Positions 1 to 6,331 of a DNA stretch of 7,950 bases are shown piece by piece. Each line of letters opens with the position of its first letter. Position 1 is the first letter of the stretch. The notes beneath the pieces are model-generated. The model was not told the origin of the DNA. It saw only the letters and a program-made list of their open reading frames with translations, and did no database searches. Where the stretch lies: positions 1 to 7,950 of the forward strand of contig CANRFD010000064.1 of the NCBI GenBank assembly GCA_947629845.1, given 5' to 3'. The position numbers and the translations under genes are program-made. The DNA is from an uncultured Clostridia bacterium. Lineage in GTDB: Bacteria > Bacillota > Clostridia > Christensenellales > Borkfalkiaceae.

Positions 1-117
1 TGACGGGAGCGCAGCGACCGAAGAATCCCGATATGGAGAGTTCGGACTTCGTTGTTCGGGATCCTTCGCGGATAGGCCGTTTCGGACTTCGTATAACAAT
101 TCGGCTCAGGATGACGC
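1..117. repeat. REP-like palindromic repeat block, left part
   Basis: This part holds no gene. ATCCCGA (25-31) is matched by TCGGGAT (56-62), a perfect 7-bp inverted repeat. The 12-mer TTCGGACTTCGT occurs at 41-52 and again at 81-92, a 40-base spacing. ATCCT (61-65) is matched by AGGAT (108-112), closing a second, looser palindrome that ends in GGCTCAGGATGACG. The first 30 bases look like the end of a further unit cut by the window edge. Short imperfect palindromes of this kind, ending in GGATGACG-like sequence, are typical of intergenic REP-type repeats. That class assignment is inference; the palindromes and the direct repeat are seen. Confidence 0.55.
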
Positions 118-182
118 GGTAAACAGGCGCGGGCGGGCGGGGCAGGATGACGTGATTATGTGGCGCGCCCCACCCCCCTACC

Positions 183-201
183 CCCCCTCCCGAGGAGGGG
201 G
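183..201. repeat. GC hairpin in C-rich tract
   Basis: CCCCCTCC (183-190) and GGAGGGGG (194-201) form a perfect 8-bp stem with a CGA loop. The C-rich stretch just left of it (168-190) gives runs of 4, 6 and 7 G on the minus strand, so alternative structures such as a G-quadruplex are possible there. No T-run follows, so this is not a terminator. Confidence 0.5.
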
Positions 202-246
202 CGGCAAGGACGGGAGACGGAACGTCAATTCGATTGATCGGGGAAG

Positions 247-276
247 ATTCGCTCGGCTCCTACGGAGCCTCGGAAT
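247..276. repeat. Palindromic repeat unit (hairpin)
   Basis: GGCTCC (255-260), a TAC loop and GGAGCC (264-269) form a perfect 6-bp stem. An outer ATTC (247-250) / GAAT (273-276) stem is separated from it by short unpaired stretches of 4 and 3 bases. This interrupted 10-bp stem is the best folded unit of the left intergenic repeat cluster. Confidence 0.5.
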
Positions 277-322
277 GAGGAGGGGTGGGGCGATAGCTGC
301 GGGGCGCGGAAAGAAATAAGGA

Positions 323-356
323 CATGTTTCGACTACGCTACGCTCCGCTCAACATG
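323..356. repeat. Palindromic repeat unit CATGTT...AACATG
   Basis: CATGTT (323-328) and AACATG (351-356) are perfect 6-bp inverted arms around a 22-base centre that contains TACGCTACGCT. This is another REP-like unit. It abuts the second copy of the 19-bp direct repeat. The hairpin is seen; the REP class is inferred. Confidence 0.5.
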
Positions 357-417
357 ACGTGATTGTGTGGCGGGACGAAAGTTTGGGCATGATGTATTTG
401 GACGATGGGGGAGGAGT

Positions 418-1581
418 ATGAGAATTTTGATCCCGGTGGCGGCAGGGTGCGAGGCCTCCGTAAAACGGCAGCTTGTTGCGCTCGGCTACGGCGATCGTCC
501 CGCCGACGCGGGGCGCATTTCTCTTACGGGCGATTTTTCCGACGTCGCCCGTCTCAACGTGTTCCTGCGGGCGGGGGAACGGGTGCTCGTGGAACTCGGC
601 AGCTTTCCCGCGCACACCTTCGACGAACTCTTCGAGGGTGTTTTTTCTTTGCCGTGGGAGGAGTTTTTGTCACCCCATTCCGCCATTTTGATGGACGGCA
701 AGAGCTACAAAAGCCGCCTCGGGGCGATCAAGGCGGCGGGCGGCGTCGCCAAAAAGGCGATCATCAGGCGGCTCTCCGAAAAGTTGGGCGTGCGCACCTT
801 CGACGAGAAGGGCGAGCGCGCCGTGGTGGGCGTCTCCATTTTGAACGACGTGGCGAGCGTCACGCTGGACACCTCGGGCGACGGGCTGCACAAGCGCGGC
901 TACCGCGTGAGAACGTACGACGCGCCGCTGCGGGAGACGGTGGCGGCCGCCATTGTGGAGGGGAGCTATTTCCGCGCCGGCAAGCCCTTTGCCGACCTCT
1001 TCTGCGGGAGCGGCACGTTGCCCGTCGAGGCGGCGATGTATGCCCTGAACATCGCCCCCAACGCCGCGCGGGAGTTCGACTTCACCAAGTGGAAGTGCGT
1101 CGATAAAACGGTGCTTTTACGGGCGCGGGCCGAGGCGGCGGACGTGCGGAGGAGCGGGGAGATCGCGCCGCTGTTCGCGGGGGATATTTCGCCGCGCGCC
1201 GTGGAGATCGCCAAATTTCATGCCGAACGGGCGGGCGTTGCGCGGCACATCGTGTTCGCCCATGCCGACATGCGCGCCTTCACCTCGGAGGAGAAGTACG
1301 GCGTGCTCATCTCCAATCCGCCCTACGGCGAACGCATTGGCGTGGACGGCGACCTCTTTTCCCTCTACCGCGACTTTGCGGGGGTGTTCCGCCGTCTGCC
1401 CGATTGGAGCTGCTACTTTCTCTCCGCCTATCCCGAGGCGGAACGGGCGTTCGGCAGATGCCCCAAGAAGCGCCGCTTCTACAATGCGCACATCCCGTGC
1501 ACGCTGTACGCCTATCCCGGCGCAAAGCCCCCGCGCGGGGCGGCGGAGGGGGAGGGCGGCGGAGCGGTTTCCGCCGAGTGA
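418..1581 (+). CDS. THUMP-domain class I SAM-dependent RNA methyltransferase (RlmL/YpsC type)
   Basis: A predicted cytoplasmic RNA base methyltransferase of 387 residues. The family includes B. subtilis YpsC and the N-terminal half of E. coli RlmL, which makes m2G2445 in 23S rRNA. The N-terminal opening (residues 2-24, an IPVAAGCEASVKRQL-type start) and the THUMP region (about 45-155) should bind RNA. The Rossmann methylase fold follows: motif I DLFCGSGT (193-200, SAM binding), acidic motif GDIS (255-258), catalytic NPPYGER (300-306), and the family's C-terminal KKRRFYNAHIPCTLYAY (350-366). The last 20 or so residues are Gly/Ala/Glu-rich and lie beyond the usual end. I chose ATG 418 because the family N-terminus begins there; the in-frame GTG at 367 lies in repeat DNA. 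The Shine-Dalgarno GGAGGAG stops one base before the ATG, an unusually short gap. The gene appears monocistronic. The family is secure, but the exact rRNA position cannot be told from sequence. Confidence 0.93.
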   Translation: MRILIPVAAGCEASVKRQLVALGYGDRPADAGRISLTGDFSDVARLNVFLRAGERVLVELGSFPAHTFDELFEGVFSLPWEEFLSPHSAILMDGKSYKSRLGAIKAAGGVAKKAIIRRLSEKLGVRTFDEKGERAVVGVSILNDVASVTLDTSGDGLHKRGYRVRTYDAPLRETVAAAIVEGSYFRAGKPFADLFCGSGTLPVEAAMYALNIAPNAAREFDFTKWKCVDKTVLLRARAEAADVRRSGEIAPLFAGDISPRAVEIAKFHAERAGVARHIVFAHADMRAFTSEEKYGVLISNPPYGERIGVDGDLFSLYRDFAGVFRRLPDWSCYFLSAYPEAERAFGRCPKKRRFYNAHIPCTLYAYPGAKPPRGAAEGEGGGAVSAE

Positions 1582-1631
1582 CCCCGTTTGTGAAAAAATT
1601 GTAAATTTTTAGCGAAAATACTTTAATTCCG

Positions 1632-1661
1632 TTGACAAAGTTTCTCCCCGATGTATATAAT
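1632..1661 (+). promoter_or_regulatory. Sigma-A-type promoter of the marR-ABC operon
   Basis: The -35 box TTGACA (1632-1637) and -10 box TATAAT (1656-1661) are both perfect consensus, with an 18-base spacer. An A/T-rich stretch (about 1593-1630) just upstream could act as an UP element. The predicted start of transcription is near 1668, leaving a leader of about 40 bases before the marR ATG. This is the strongest promoter in the window. Confidence 0.88.
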
Positions 1662-1667
1662 GTCTCG

Positions 1668-1689
1668 GATTGTTTAGAACGATACAATC
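1668..1689 (+). promoter_or_regulatory. Candidate MarR operator
   Basis: GATTGT (1668-1673), a 10-base gap and ACAATC (1684-1689) form a perfect 6+6 inverted repeat spanning 22 bases. It lies at the predicted transcription start, just after the -10 box and before the marR ribosome site. MarR-family dimers usually bind pseudo-palindromes of about this size and repress their own operon. The repeat is seen; binding is inferred. Confidence 0.4.
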
Positions 1690-1706
1690 GGTACAAAGGA
1701 GTCGCC

Positions 1707-2180
1707 ATGGAGATCAACGAATATTTGAGTCAATTCATTCAGATCATCAAGGAAGTGGAGGAACTCGACCTGTTTTCGGAGACGGCGAAGCTCTCCCGCA
1801 CGGAGTTCCGCATGATCCGCGAAATTCTGATAGAGCGCGAGAAGGGGCGGGAGATCATCTCCTCCGAGCTCGCCCGCAGGCTGGGCATTACGCGGTCGGC
1901 CGTTTCGCAGATCGTGACGAAGTTGGAGAACAGCGGCATCATGAAGCGCGTCTCCGCGCCCGACGACAGGAAGATCGCGTACGTGCAGCTCTCCGACCGC
2001 TCGCTCGCCGTGTTCAACGAGCAGTGTGCGCACGCCAACGCCATCATGGCGTATGTGGGCGAACGGCTCGGCGATGAGAAGATGCACGAACTCGTGGCGC
2101 TATATAAAGAATTTTGCGGCGCCCTCAAAGAGGCGAAGAAGAAGCTCAAAGAGGGCGAGGCCGGGGAGAGAACATGCTGA
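1707..2180 (+). CDS. MarR-family transcriptional regulator
   Basis: A winged helix-turn-helix repressor of 157 residues, the usual MarR size, expected to act as a dimer. The helix-turn-helix spans about residues 30-78, with the recognition helix near TRSAVSQIVTKLENSG (62-77). The wing is RVSAPDDRKIAYVQLS (81-96), with the typical D-D-R at its tip. Helical dimerisation segments lie at 1-28 and 105-150. ATG 1707 is preceded by AAAGGAG (1695-1701) at a 5-base gap. In-frame codons further up overlap the promoter and are rejected as starts. The gene overlaps the ABC transporter gene by 7 bases, so it probably controls that transporter and itself, possibly through the inverted repeat at 1668-1689. 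MarR proteins commonly release DNA on binding a small ligand; the ligand here cannot be guessed. Confidence 0.92.
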   Translation: MEINEYLSQFIQIIKEVEELDLFSETAKLSRTEFRMIREILIEREKGREIISSELARRLGITRSAVSQIVTKLENSGIMKRVSAPDDRKIAYVQLSDRSLAVFNEQCAHANAIMAYVGERLGDEKMHELVALYKEFCGALKEAKKKLKEGEAGERTC

Positions 2181-5100
2181 AACTGACCGACATCAAGAAG
2201 GACTACAAGATCGCCTCGGGCGCGGTGCACGCGCTCAAAGGGGTGAACCTCTGCTTCCGCAAGAGCGAATTTGTCTGCATTTTGGGACCCTCCGGGTGCG
2301 GCAAGACGACGATGCTCAACATCATCGGCGGGCTCGACCACTATACCTCGGGCGACCTCGTGATCCAAGGCAAGTCCACCAAGGACTTCAAGGACCGCGA
2401 TTGGGACGTCTACCGCAACCACCGCATCGGGTTCGTCTTTCAGACGTACAATCTCATCCCGCACCAGACGGTGCTCGCCAACGTGGAGCTCGCGCTGACC
2501 ATTGCGGGCGCGGGCAGGGAGGAACGCAGACAGCGCGCCACCGAGGCGTTGCGGCGCGTGGGGCTGGGCGAGGAGCTCGGCAAGAAGCCCAACCAGCTCT
2601 CGGGCGGGCAGATGCAGCGCGTCGCCATTGCGCGTGCGCTCGTCAACGACCCCGACATCCTGCTCGCCGATGAACCCACGGGCGCGCTCGACAGCAAGAC
2701 GAGCGTGCAGATCATGGACTTGATGCAGGAGATCGCCGAAGAGCGGCTCGTCATCATGGTGACGCACAACCCCGAGCTCGCCGAGAAGTACGCGACCCGC
2801 ATCGTGCGGCTGCACGACGGGCTGGTGGAGGCCGACTCCGCCCCGTACAGCGAGGCCGAAGAGGCGGCGGAGACGCGGGAGACGGACGCTTCCCAAAAGG
2901 AGGCTGCCGAGAAGCAGGCGGCGGGCAAGCCCAAGCGGCAGAAGAAGCTGCGTGCCAAGATGGGATTTTTCACCTCGCTGGCGCTCTCGGCACGCAATTT
3001 GATGACCAAGAAGGGGCGCACCGCCATCACGTCGGTGGCGGGCAGCATCGGCATCATCTCGGTCTGCCTCGTGCTCGCGCTCTCTTCGGGCTTCAACACC
3101 TACATCAAGCGGACGGAGGAAGATATGCTCTCCTACTACCCGCTCGAGGTCACGGAGTCCACCTTCGATATCACCGCGGTGATGTCGGCAATGACGAACG
3201 GGAGCGAAAAGCCCGACATGGATAAGGTCGGCGACCGCATCTACGTCGACTCCTTCCTTACGGGGCTGGCGCAGGGCATGACGGTGCAGAACAACATCTC
3301 CCCCGAGTACGTCGAGTACATCGCCAAGGGGCAGGAGGAGCACCCCGAGTGGTTCTCCGCCATTCAATATAACTACGGCGCGGGGCTCGTCGATAACCTC
3401 TTCACCGAGGTGGACGTCGGCGGCGACATCTCCGGCTTCCCCGCAGAGACCCGCTACTACTCGCTTTCCGAGCTCAAGCAGTTCTACATCTCCGAGCTGC
3501 GCAAACACGCGAGCCAATACAACAACCTCGTGCCATTTGCCGACTTCTTCGGCGACATCGTGAACAAGATGCCCGGCACCGACTATGACGCCGAGGACTA
3601 TGACGCCGAGGACTACGCCCGCTTCGTGCTCACGCAGTACGACGTCATCGCAGGCGAATTTCCCATGGGCGAACCCGCCGCAGGGGAGCGGGAGGGCGCC
3701 GTGCTCGTCGTCGGCAACGAGGGCAACGACGTCATTGACCTCGTGCTCGCCCAGCTCGGGCTCATTCCCGAGGACGACTTTTTGGCGCTCTTCAACCTCG
3801 GCACCGAGGAGGAGATCACCGACGAGATGCGGGAGGAGATGAACTACCGTTCCTTCGAAGAGGTGCTCAACAAGCGGTACACCATGTACTTCAACGACGC
3901 GGTGTACGAGGAGGGGACGGTGAGCGAGGGCGGCATCTCCTATCCCTTCACCTACAAGGGGCAAAAGACGGCCTCCGAATGGAACGGTTTTCAGGCGGAG
4001 CAGGGCATCGACCTCGAGATCAAGGCCATTCTGCGGCTGAAGGACGGCTACACCTACGGCTGCCTGAAGGATGGGCTCAATCTCACCGAGGCGACCGTGA
4101 ATAAGTACATAAAGGGCAACATGCAGTCCAAGATCGTGAAGTGGCTGCAGAGCGACGCGGCGCGCGCACCCGAGTGGTTTTCGTCGTTGCTCGGCGAATA
4201 CAGCTCCCTCGAGCTGTACACTTCGCCCGCCTCGCACCTGAGCGAGGAGTACACGCCCGTCGACCTCGACGCCCTCCGCGCCACGACGGTGGACGCCGCC
4301 GGCGCCACGATGGTAGCTGCGCTCGACGATGGGATGAAGAGCCTCGGGCTCACGCCGCCCGCCGACGGCATGTATTTCAAATATATTCTGAACTACGCAA
4401 AGACCTCCATGCAGCAGGGGCTCGAGGAGCGCCTTCCCGGCAAGGGGGAGGAAATGGCGAACGCCATCCTCGCCGAGGTGAACGAGGTGGAGGGCAACGC
4501 CGTCCCGCGGGAGACGCTCGCGGGCATCTTCGGCAACGTGATCGTAAGCTACACCATCGAGCAGCCCAACGAAATCAAACTTGCGGGGACGCTCTACATC
4601 ACCTATGCGCAGGAGGACATCATCCGCCTGCTCGGAGGGGACAATACGCCGAGCGGCATCAAGATCTTCCCCACCGACTTCAACATGAAGGAAAAGGTGC
4701 TCGACTACCTCGACGGCTGGAACGCCATGTGCGAGAAGGAGGGGCGCGAGGCCGACAAGATAAAGTACACCGACCGCGTGGGGCTGCTCATGGGCATGGT
4801 GCAGACGATGCTCAACGTCATCACCTACGTCCTCGTGGCGTTTACGGCGATCTCGCTCATCGTCTCCTCCGTCATGATCGGCATCATCACCTATGTCTCC
4901 GTCGTCGAACGCGTCAAGGAGATCGGTGTGCTCCGAAGCCTCGGCGCGAGCAAGCGGGACATCAAGAACCTCTTCAACGCCGAGACCTTCATCATCGGGC
5001 TCGCCGCGGGCGTATTCGGCGTCGTCGTCTCCTACCTCTTGAGCTTTATCGTCAGCCTGATCATCCAGACGTTCACGGGCATCGCCAACATCGCCATGCT

Positions 5101-5221
5101 GCCGCCGCTCACCGCGTTCATCATGGTGTGCATCAGTGTGGCGCTCACCCTGATCTCGGGGCTCATCCCTGCCGCAAAGGCCGCCAAGAAAGACCCCGTC
5201 ATCGCGCTTCGCACCGAATAA
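2174..5221 (+). CDS. ABC transporter, ATPase and FtsX-type permease fused, large extracellular domain
   Basis: A 1015-residue membrane protein in the MacB/FtsX (type VII) ABC style. The ATPase domain (about 1-220) has Walker A GPSGCGKTT (38-46), Q-loop Q90, signature LSGGQ (142-146), Walker B ILLADEP (162-168), D-loop ALD and H-loop H198. A charged Lys/Glu/Ala linker (about 222-262) leads to TM1 (about 285-305). Roughly 565 outside residues follow (about 306-872), then TM2 (about 878-906), TM3 (936-963) and TM4 (977-1000). ERVKEIGVLRSLGASKRDI (912-930) and the C-terminal PVIALRTE are FtsX hallmarks. It should work as a homodimer. MacB-like pumps couple ATP hydrolysis to work outside the membrane, such as peptide or lipid handling; the substrate here is unknown. 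ATG 2174 overlaps the marR stop and has GGGGAGAG (2163-2170) before it, which suggests translational coupling. The outside domain is much longer than MacB's. Confidence 0.93.
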   Translation: MLKLTDIKKDYKIASGAVHALKGVNLCFRKSEFVCILGPSGCGKTTMLNIIGGLDHYTSGDLVIQGKSTKDFKDRDWDVYRNHRIGFVFQTYNLIPHQTVLANVELALTIAGAGREERRQRATEALRRVGLGEELGKKPNQLSGGQMQRVAIARALVNDPDILLADEPTGALDSKTSVQIMDLMQEIAEERLVIMVTHNPELAEKYATRIVRLHDGLVEADSAPYSEAEEAAETRETDASQKEAAEKQAAGKPKRQKKLRAKMGFFTSLALSARNLMTKKGRTAITSVAGSIGIISVCLVLALSSGFNTYIKRTEEDMLSYYPLEVTESTFDITAVMSAMTNGSEKPDMDKVGDRIYVDSFLTGLAQGMTVQNNISPEYVEYIAKGQEEHPEWFSAIQYNYGAGLVDNLFTEVDVGGDISGFPAETRYYSLSELKQFYISELRKHASQYNNLVPFADFFGDIVNKMPGTDYDAEDYDAEDYARFVLTQYDVIAGEFPMGEPAAGEREGAVLVVGNEGNDVIDLVLAQLGLIPEDDFLALFNLGTEEEITDEMREEMNYRSFEEVLNKRYTMYFNDAVYEEGTVSEGGISYPFTYKGQKTASEWNGFQAEQGIDLEIKAILRLKDGYTYGCLKDGLNLTEATVNKYIKGNMQSKIVKWLQSDAARAPEWFSSLLGEYSSLELYTSPASHLSEEYTPVDLDALRATTVDAAGATMVAALDDGMKSLGLTPPADGMYFKYILNYAKTSMQQGLEERLPGKGEEMANAILAEVNEVEGNAVPRETLAGIFGNVIVSYTIEQPNEIKLAGTLYITYAQEDIIRLLGGDNTPSGIKIFPTDFNMKEKVLDYLDGWNAMCEKEGREADKIKYTDRVGLLMGMVQTMLNVITYVLVAFTAISLIVSSVMIGIITYVSVVERVKEIGVLRSLGASKRDIKNLFNAETFIIGLAAGVFGVVVSYLLSFIVSLIIQTFTGIANIAMLPPLTAFIMVCISVALTLISGLIPAAKAAKKDPVIALRTE
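3581..3610 (+). repeat. 15-bp perfect tandem duplication within the ABC gene
   Basis: The unit gactatgacgccgag occurs twice in a row (3581-3595, 3596-3610) and is followed by a partial third copy, gactacgcc. In the protein it makes an Asp/Tyr/Glu-rich YDAED-YDAED stretch at about residues 471-480 of the extracellular domain. The unit is in frame, so copy-number change would not break the gene. Confidence 0.85.
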
Positions 5222-5272
5222 TTTTCTGCACGTTGGAAATACTACGCTTATCACGGTTTGCGAGGTTTTTCC

Positions 5273-5350
5273 ATGGCAAAAAAGAAAAAGGTGAAGGCGA
5301 TCACGGACGAAGAGTACGAAGCATATCTCAAAGATCTATTAAAGAAATGA
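5273..5350 (+). CDS. Candidate small basic protein (25 residues) at the end of the ABC operon
   Basis: A short ORF reads MAKKKKVKAITDEEYEAY followed by LKDLLKK and TGA. It has a Lys-rich head (residues 3-8) and an amphipathic, Glu/Tyr/Leu-containing helix-like tail (12-25). A GAGG ribosome site (5262-5265) lies 7 bases before the ATG. It sits 51 bases after the transporter stop, in the same transcript, and the intrinsic terminator stem begins inside its stop codon, so translation would end just at the terminator. I do not recognise a family. No signal peptide or membrane segment is seen. Placement and ribosome site argue for a real gene; the length allows chance. Confidence 0.5.
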   Translation: MAKKKKVKAITDEEYEAYLKDLLKK

Positions 5351-5380
5351 ACGGGGCGCGGGCTCCGTTCTTTCTTTTTG
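5349..5380 (+). terminator. Rho-independent terminator of the marR-ABC operon
   Basis: GAACGGGGC (5349-5357), a GCGG loop and GCTCCGTTC (5362-5370) form a 9-bp stem with one G-U pair. The T-rich tail TTTCTTTTTG (5371-5380) follows. This is a classic intrinsic terminator. The stem starts at the second base of the small ORF's stop codon. Confidence 0.88.
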
Positions 5381-5435
5381 TCTGTGCGGAAAATATGGCG
5401 ATTTTGGCGGAATGGGGGCGGGTTTTTCAACAAGA

Positions 5436-5470
5436 GGGGCGAAGGGAAGGGGAGGCGAGGGGGCGGCGGG
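5436..5470 (+). other. Putative G-quadruplex motif upstream of minD
   Basis: Five G-runs on the plus strand (5436-5439, 5444-5446, 5449-5452, 5459-5463, 5468-5470) are separated by 2-6 bases. This satisfies the usual G3+N1-7 pattern. The surrounding stretch 5433-5475 is almost all purine. It lies between the previous terminator and the likely minD promoter. Folding is not shown by sequence alone. Confidence 0.45.
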
Positions 5471-5485
5471 AAGTTCCCGCTTTTT
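5466..5485 (+). terminator. Weak terminator-like hairpin before minD
   Basis: GCGGG (5466-5470), an AAGTT loop and CCCGC (5476-5480) form a 5-bp GC stem followed by TTTTT (5481-5485). It could be a second stop for read-through from the transporter operon. It shares its last G-run with the quadruplex motif, so the two structures would compete. Confidence 0.4.
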
Positions 5486-5529
5486 CGCCCTTTTTCGGGG
5501 ACATCTCCCGTAAAACGCCGCCGCGGGCG

Positions 5530-5538
5530 TGGTATGAT
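5530..5538 (+). promoter_or_regulatory. Extended -10 promoter of minDE
   Basis: TGGTATGAT (5530-5538) is a TGn extended -10 with a five-of-six TATAAT box (TATGAT). No good -35 is seen 16-18 bases upstream, which is common for extended -10 promoters. Transcription would start near 5545, giving a leader of about 19 bases that contains GGAGG (5553-5557) before the minD ATG. Confidence 0.5.
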
Positions 5539-5563
5539 TTCCAAAAACGCGCGGAGGCGGAGC

Positions 5564-6331
5564 ATGGCGAGAAAAATCGTGGTAACGTCCGGGAAGGGCG
5601 GCGTCGGCAAGACGACCGTCTGCTGCAATCTCGCCGTTCAGCTCGCAAAGCGGGGGTTCCGCGTCGCCGTGTGCGACCTCGACTTCGGGCTCAACAATGT
5701 GGACGTCGTTCTCGGCGTGGAGCACCTCGCGCTGTACGACGTGGTGGACGCCGTCGAGGGCCGCTGCCGCCCCAAACAGGCGCTCGTGCAGCACCCGCAC
5801 TACCCCACCCTCTATTGCCTCGCGAGCAACCGCGTCTCCGAGCGGTACGTCTCCCCGCAGGCCGTGCGCCTCGTGCTCGACGCCGTCGCGCCGCAGTTCG
5901 ATTTCATCCTGATCGACTCCCCCGCGGGCATCGAGGAGGGCTTTCACCGCGCCGCCTCCTGTGCGGACGAAGCGCTGCTTGTCACCACGCCGCACATCTC
6001 CGCCATGCGCGACGCGGACAGGGTGGCGGGCATTCTGAAGAGCTACCGCTTTTCGGGCGTGGGGCTTGCGGTCAACCTCGTGCGGCGCGACTTTGCGCGG
6101 AGGGGAGAAATTTTGCTCCCGCAGGAAATTTCCGCCGCGCTCAAGCTCCCGCTCGTCGCCGTTGTGCCCGAGGAGGACAGGCTGTTTTTGGAGAACGTCT
6201 CGGGGCGGTCGCGGGCGTTCCGCGGGCTGGCGGAATACTACGCGAGCGGGAAAATCTCCCCCGCCGAAAAGGGCGGATTTTGGAGCACGCTGCGGCGTTC
6301 AAACAGGAAAAATCAGGGGGATGGGGTATGA
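5564..6331 (+). CDS. minD: Septum site-determining ATPase MinD
   Basis: A 255-residue deviant-Walker ATPase that binds the inner face of the membrane as an ATP dimer and places the division site; MinE stimulates its ATPase. Visible motifs are Walker A GKGGVGKTT (10-18), switch I DLDFGLNNVDVVLG (38-51), Walker B ILIDSPAGIEEGF (115-127) and the MinD-typical TTPHISAMRDADR (141-153). The NLVRRDFARRGE (171-182) and VPEEDRLF (201-208) blocks also match MinD rather than ParA or flagellar FlhG. The C-terminal membrane-targeting helix is probably around FWSTLRRSNRK (239-249) and looks short and only mildly amphipathic. ATG 5564 has GGAGG (5553-5557) 6 bases before it. A longer in-frame start at 5378 would add a Gly/Arg-rich head overlapping a terminator and is rejected. 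The gene overlaps minE as ATGA. Confidence 0.95.
   Translation: MARKIVVTSGKGGVGKTTVCCNLAVQLAKRGFRVAVCDLDFGLNNVDVVLGVEHLALYDVVDAVEGRCRPKQALVQHPHYPTLYCLASNRVSERYVSPQAVRLVLDAVAPQFDFILIDSPAGIEEGFHRAASCADEALLVTTPHISAMRDADRVAGILKSYRFSGVGLAVNLVRRDFARRGEILLPQEISAALKLPLVAVVPEEDRLFLENVSGRSRAFRGLAEYYASGKISPAEKGGFWSTLRRSNRKNQGDGV

Larger units (their letters stand above)
147..372. repeat. REP-like block bounded by 19-bp direct repeats
   Basis: The 19-mer atgacgtgattatgtggcg (147-165) recurs at 354-372 with one change (18 of 19 identical). Both copies directly follow a GGATGACG/ACATGACG-type repeat end. Between them, CGCCCCACCCC (166-176) is the exact reverse complement of 282-292. This looks like an intergenic repeat element about 225 bp long, or two units inserted in series. 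No ORF with coding character lies inside it. The second copy ends 45 bases before the methyltransferase start, so the element may form part of that gene's leader. Confidence 0.5.

Noticed and set aside
367..417. In-frame GTG at 367 as the methyltransferase start
   Set aside because: It lies in the repeat copy at 354-372, has no ribosome site and adds residues that precede the normal family N-terminus.
1..417. CRISPR array in the repeat-rich left end
   Set aside because: The repeats are few, palindromic, of unequal spacing and different sequence. There are no regular repeat-spacer units and no cas genes.
1594..1610. AAAAATT-GTA-AATTTTT hairpin as a terminator of the methyltransferase gene
   Set aside because: The stem is only A-T and is followed by AGCG with no T-run. 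It is better read as an A/T-rich UP region for the next promoter. I see no convincing terminator for this gene.
2440..3099. Minus-strand frame of about 219 codons inside the ABC gene
   Set aside because: Ser/Ala-rich shadow frame over the conserved ATPase motifs, with no ribosome site or promoter.
1739..5254. A very long open frame on the minus strand opposite marR and the ABC gene
   Set aside because: It mirrors the third-codon GC pattern of the plus-strand genes, is His/Asp/Arg-rich and low in complexity, and has no recognisable domain. The opposite strand encodes full ABC and MarR motifs.
5378..5563. A longer MinD starting at ATG 5378
   Set aside because: The extra 62 residues are Gly/Arg-rich and begin in the terminator T-run, and the proper start at 5564 has a good GGAGG.
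4141..6327. A long plus-strand open frame running through the ABC gene 3' end, the terminator and minD into minE
   Set aside because: Only its last 77 residues (from 6328) look like protein. The rest is an Arg/Gly-rich out-of-frame reading of two clear genes and crosses a strong terminator.
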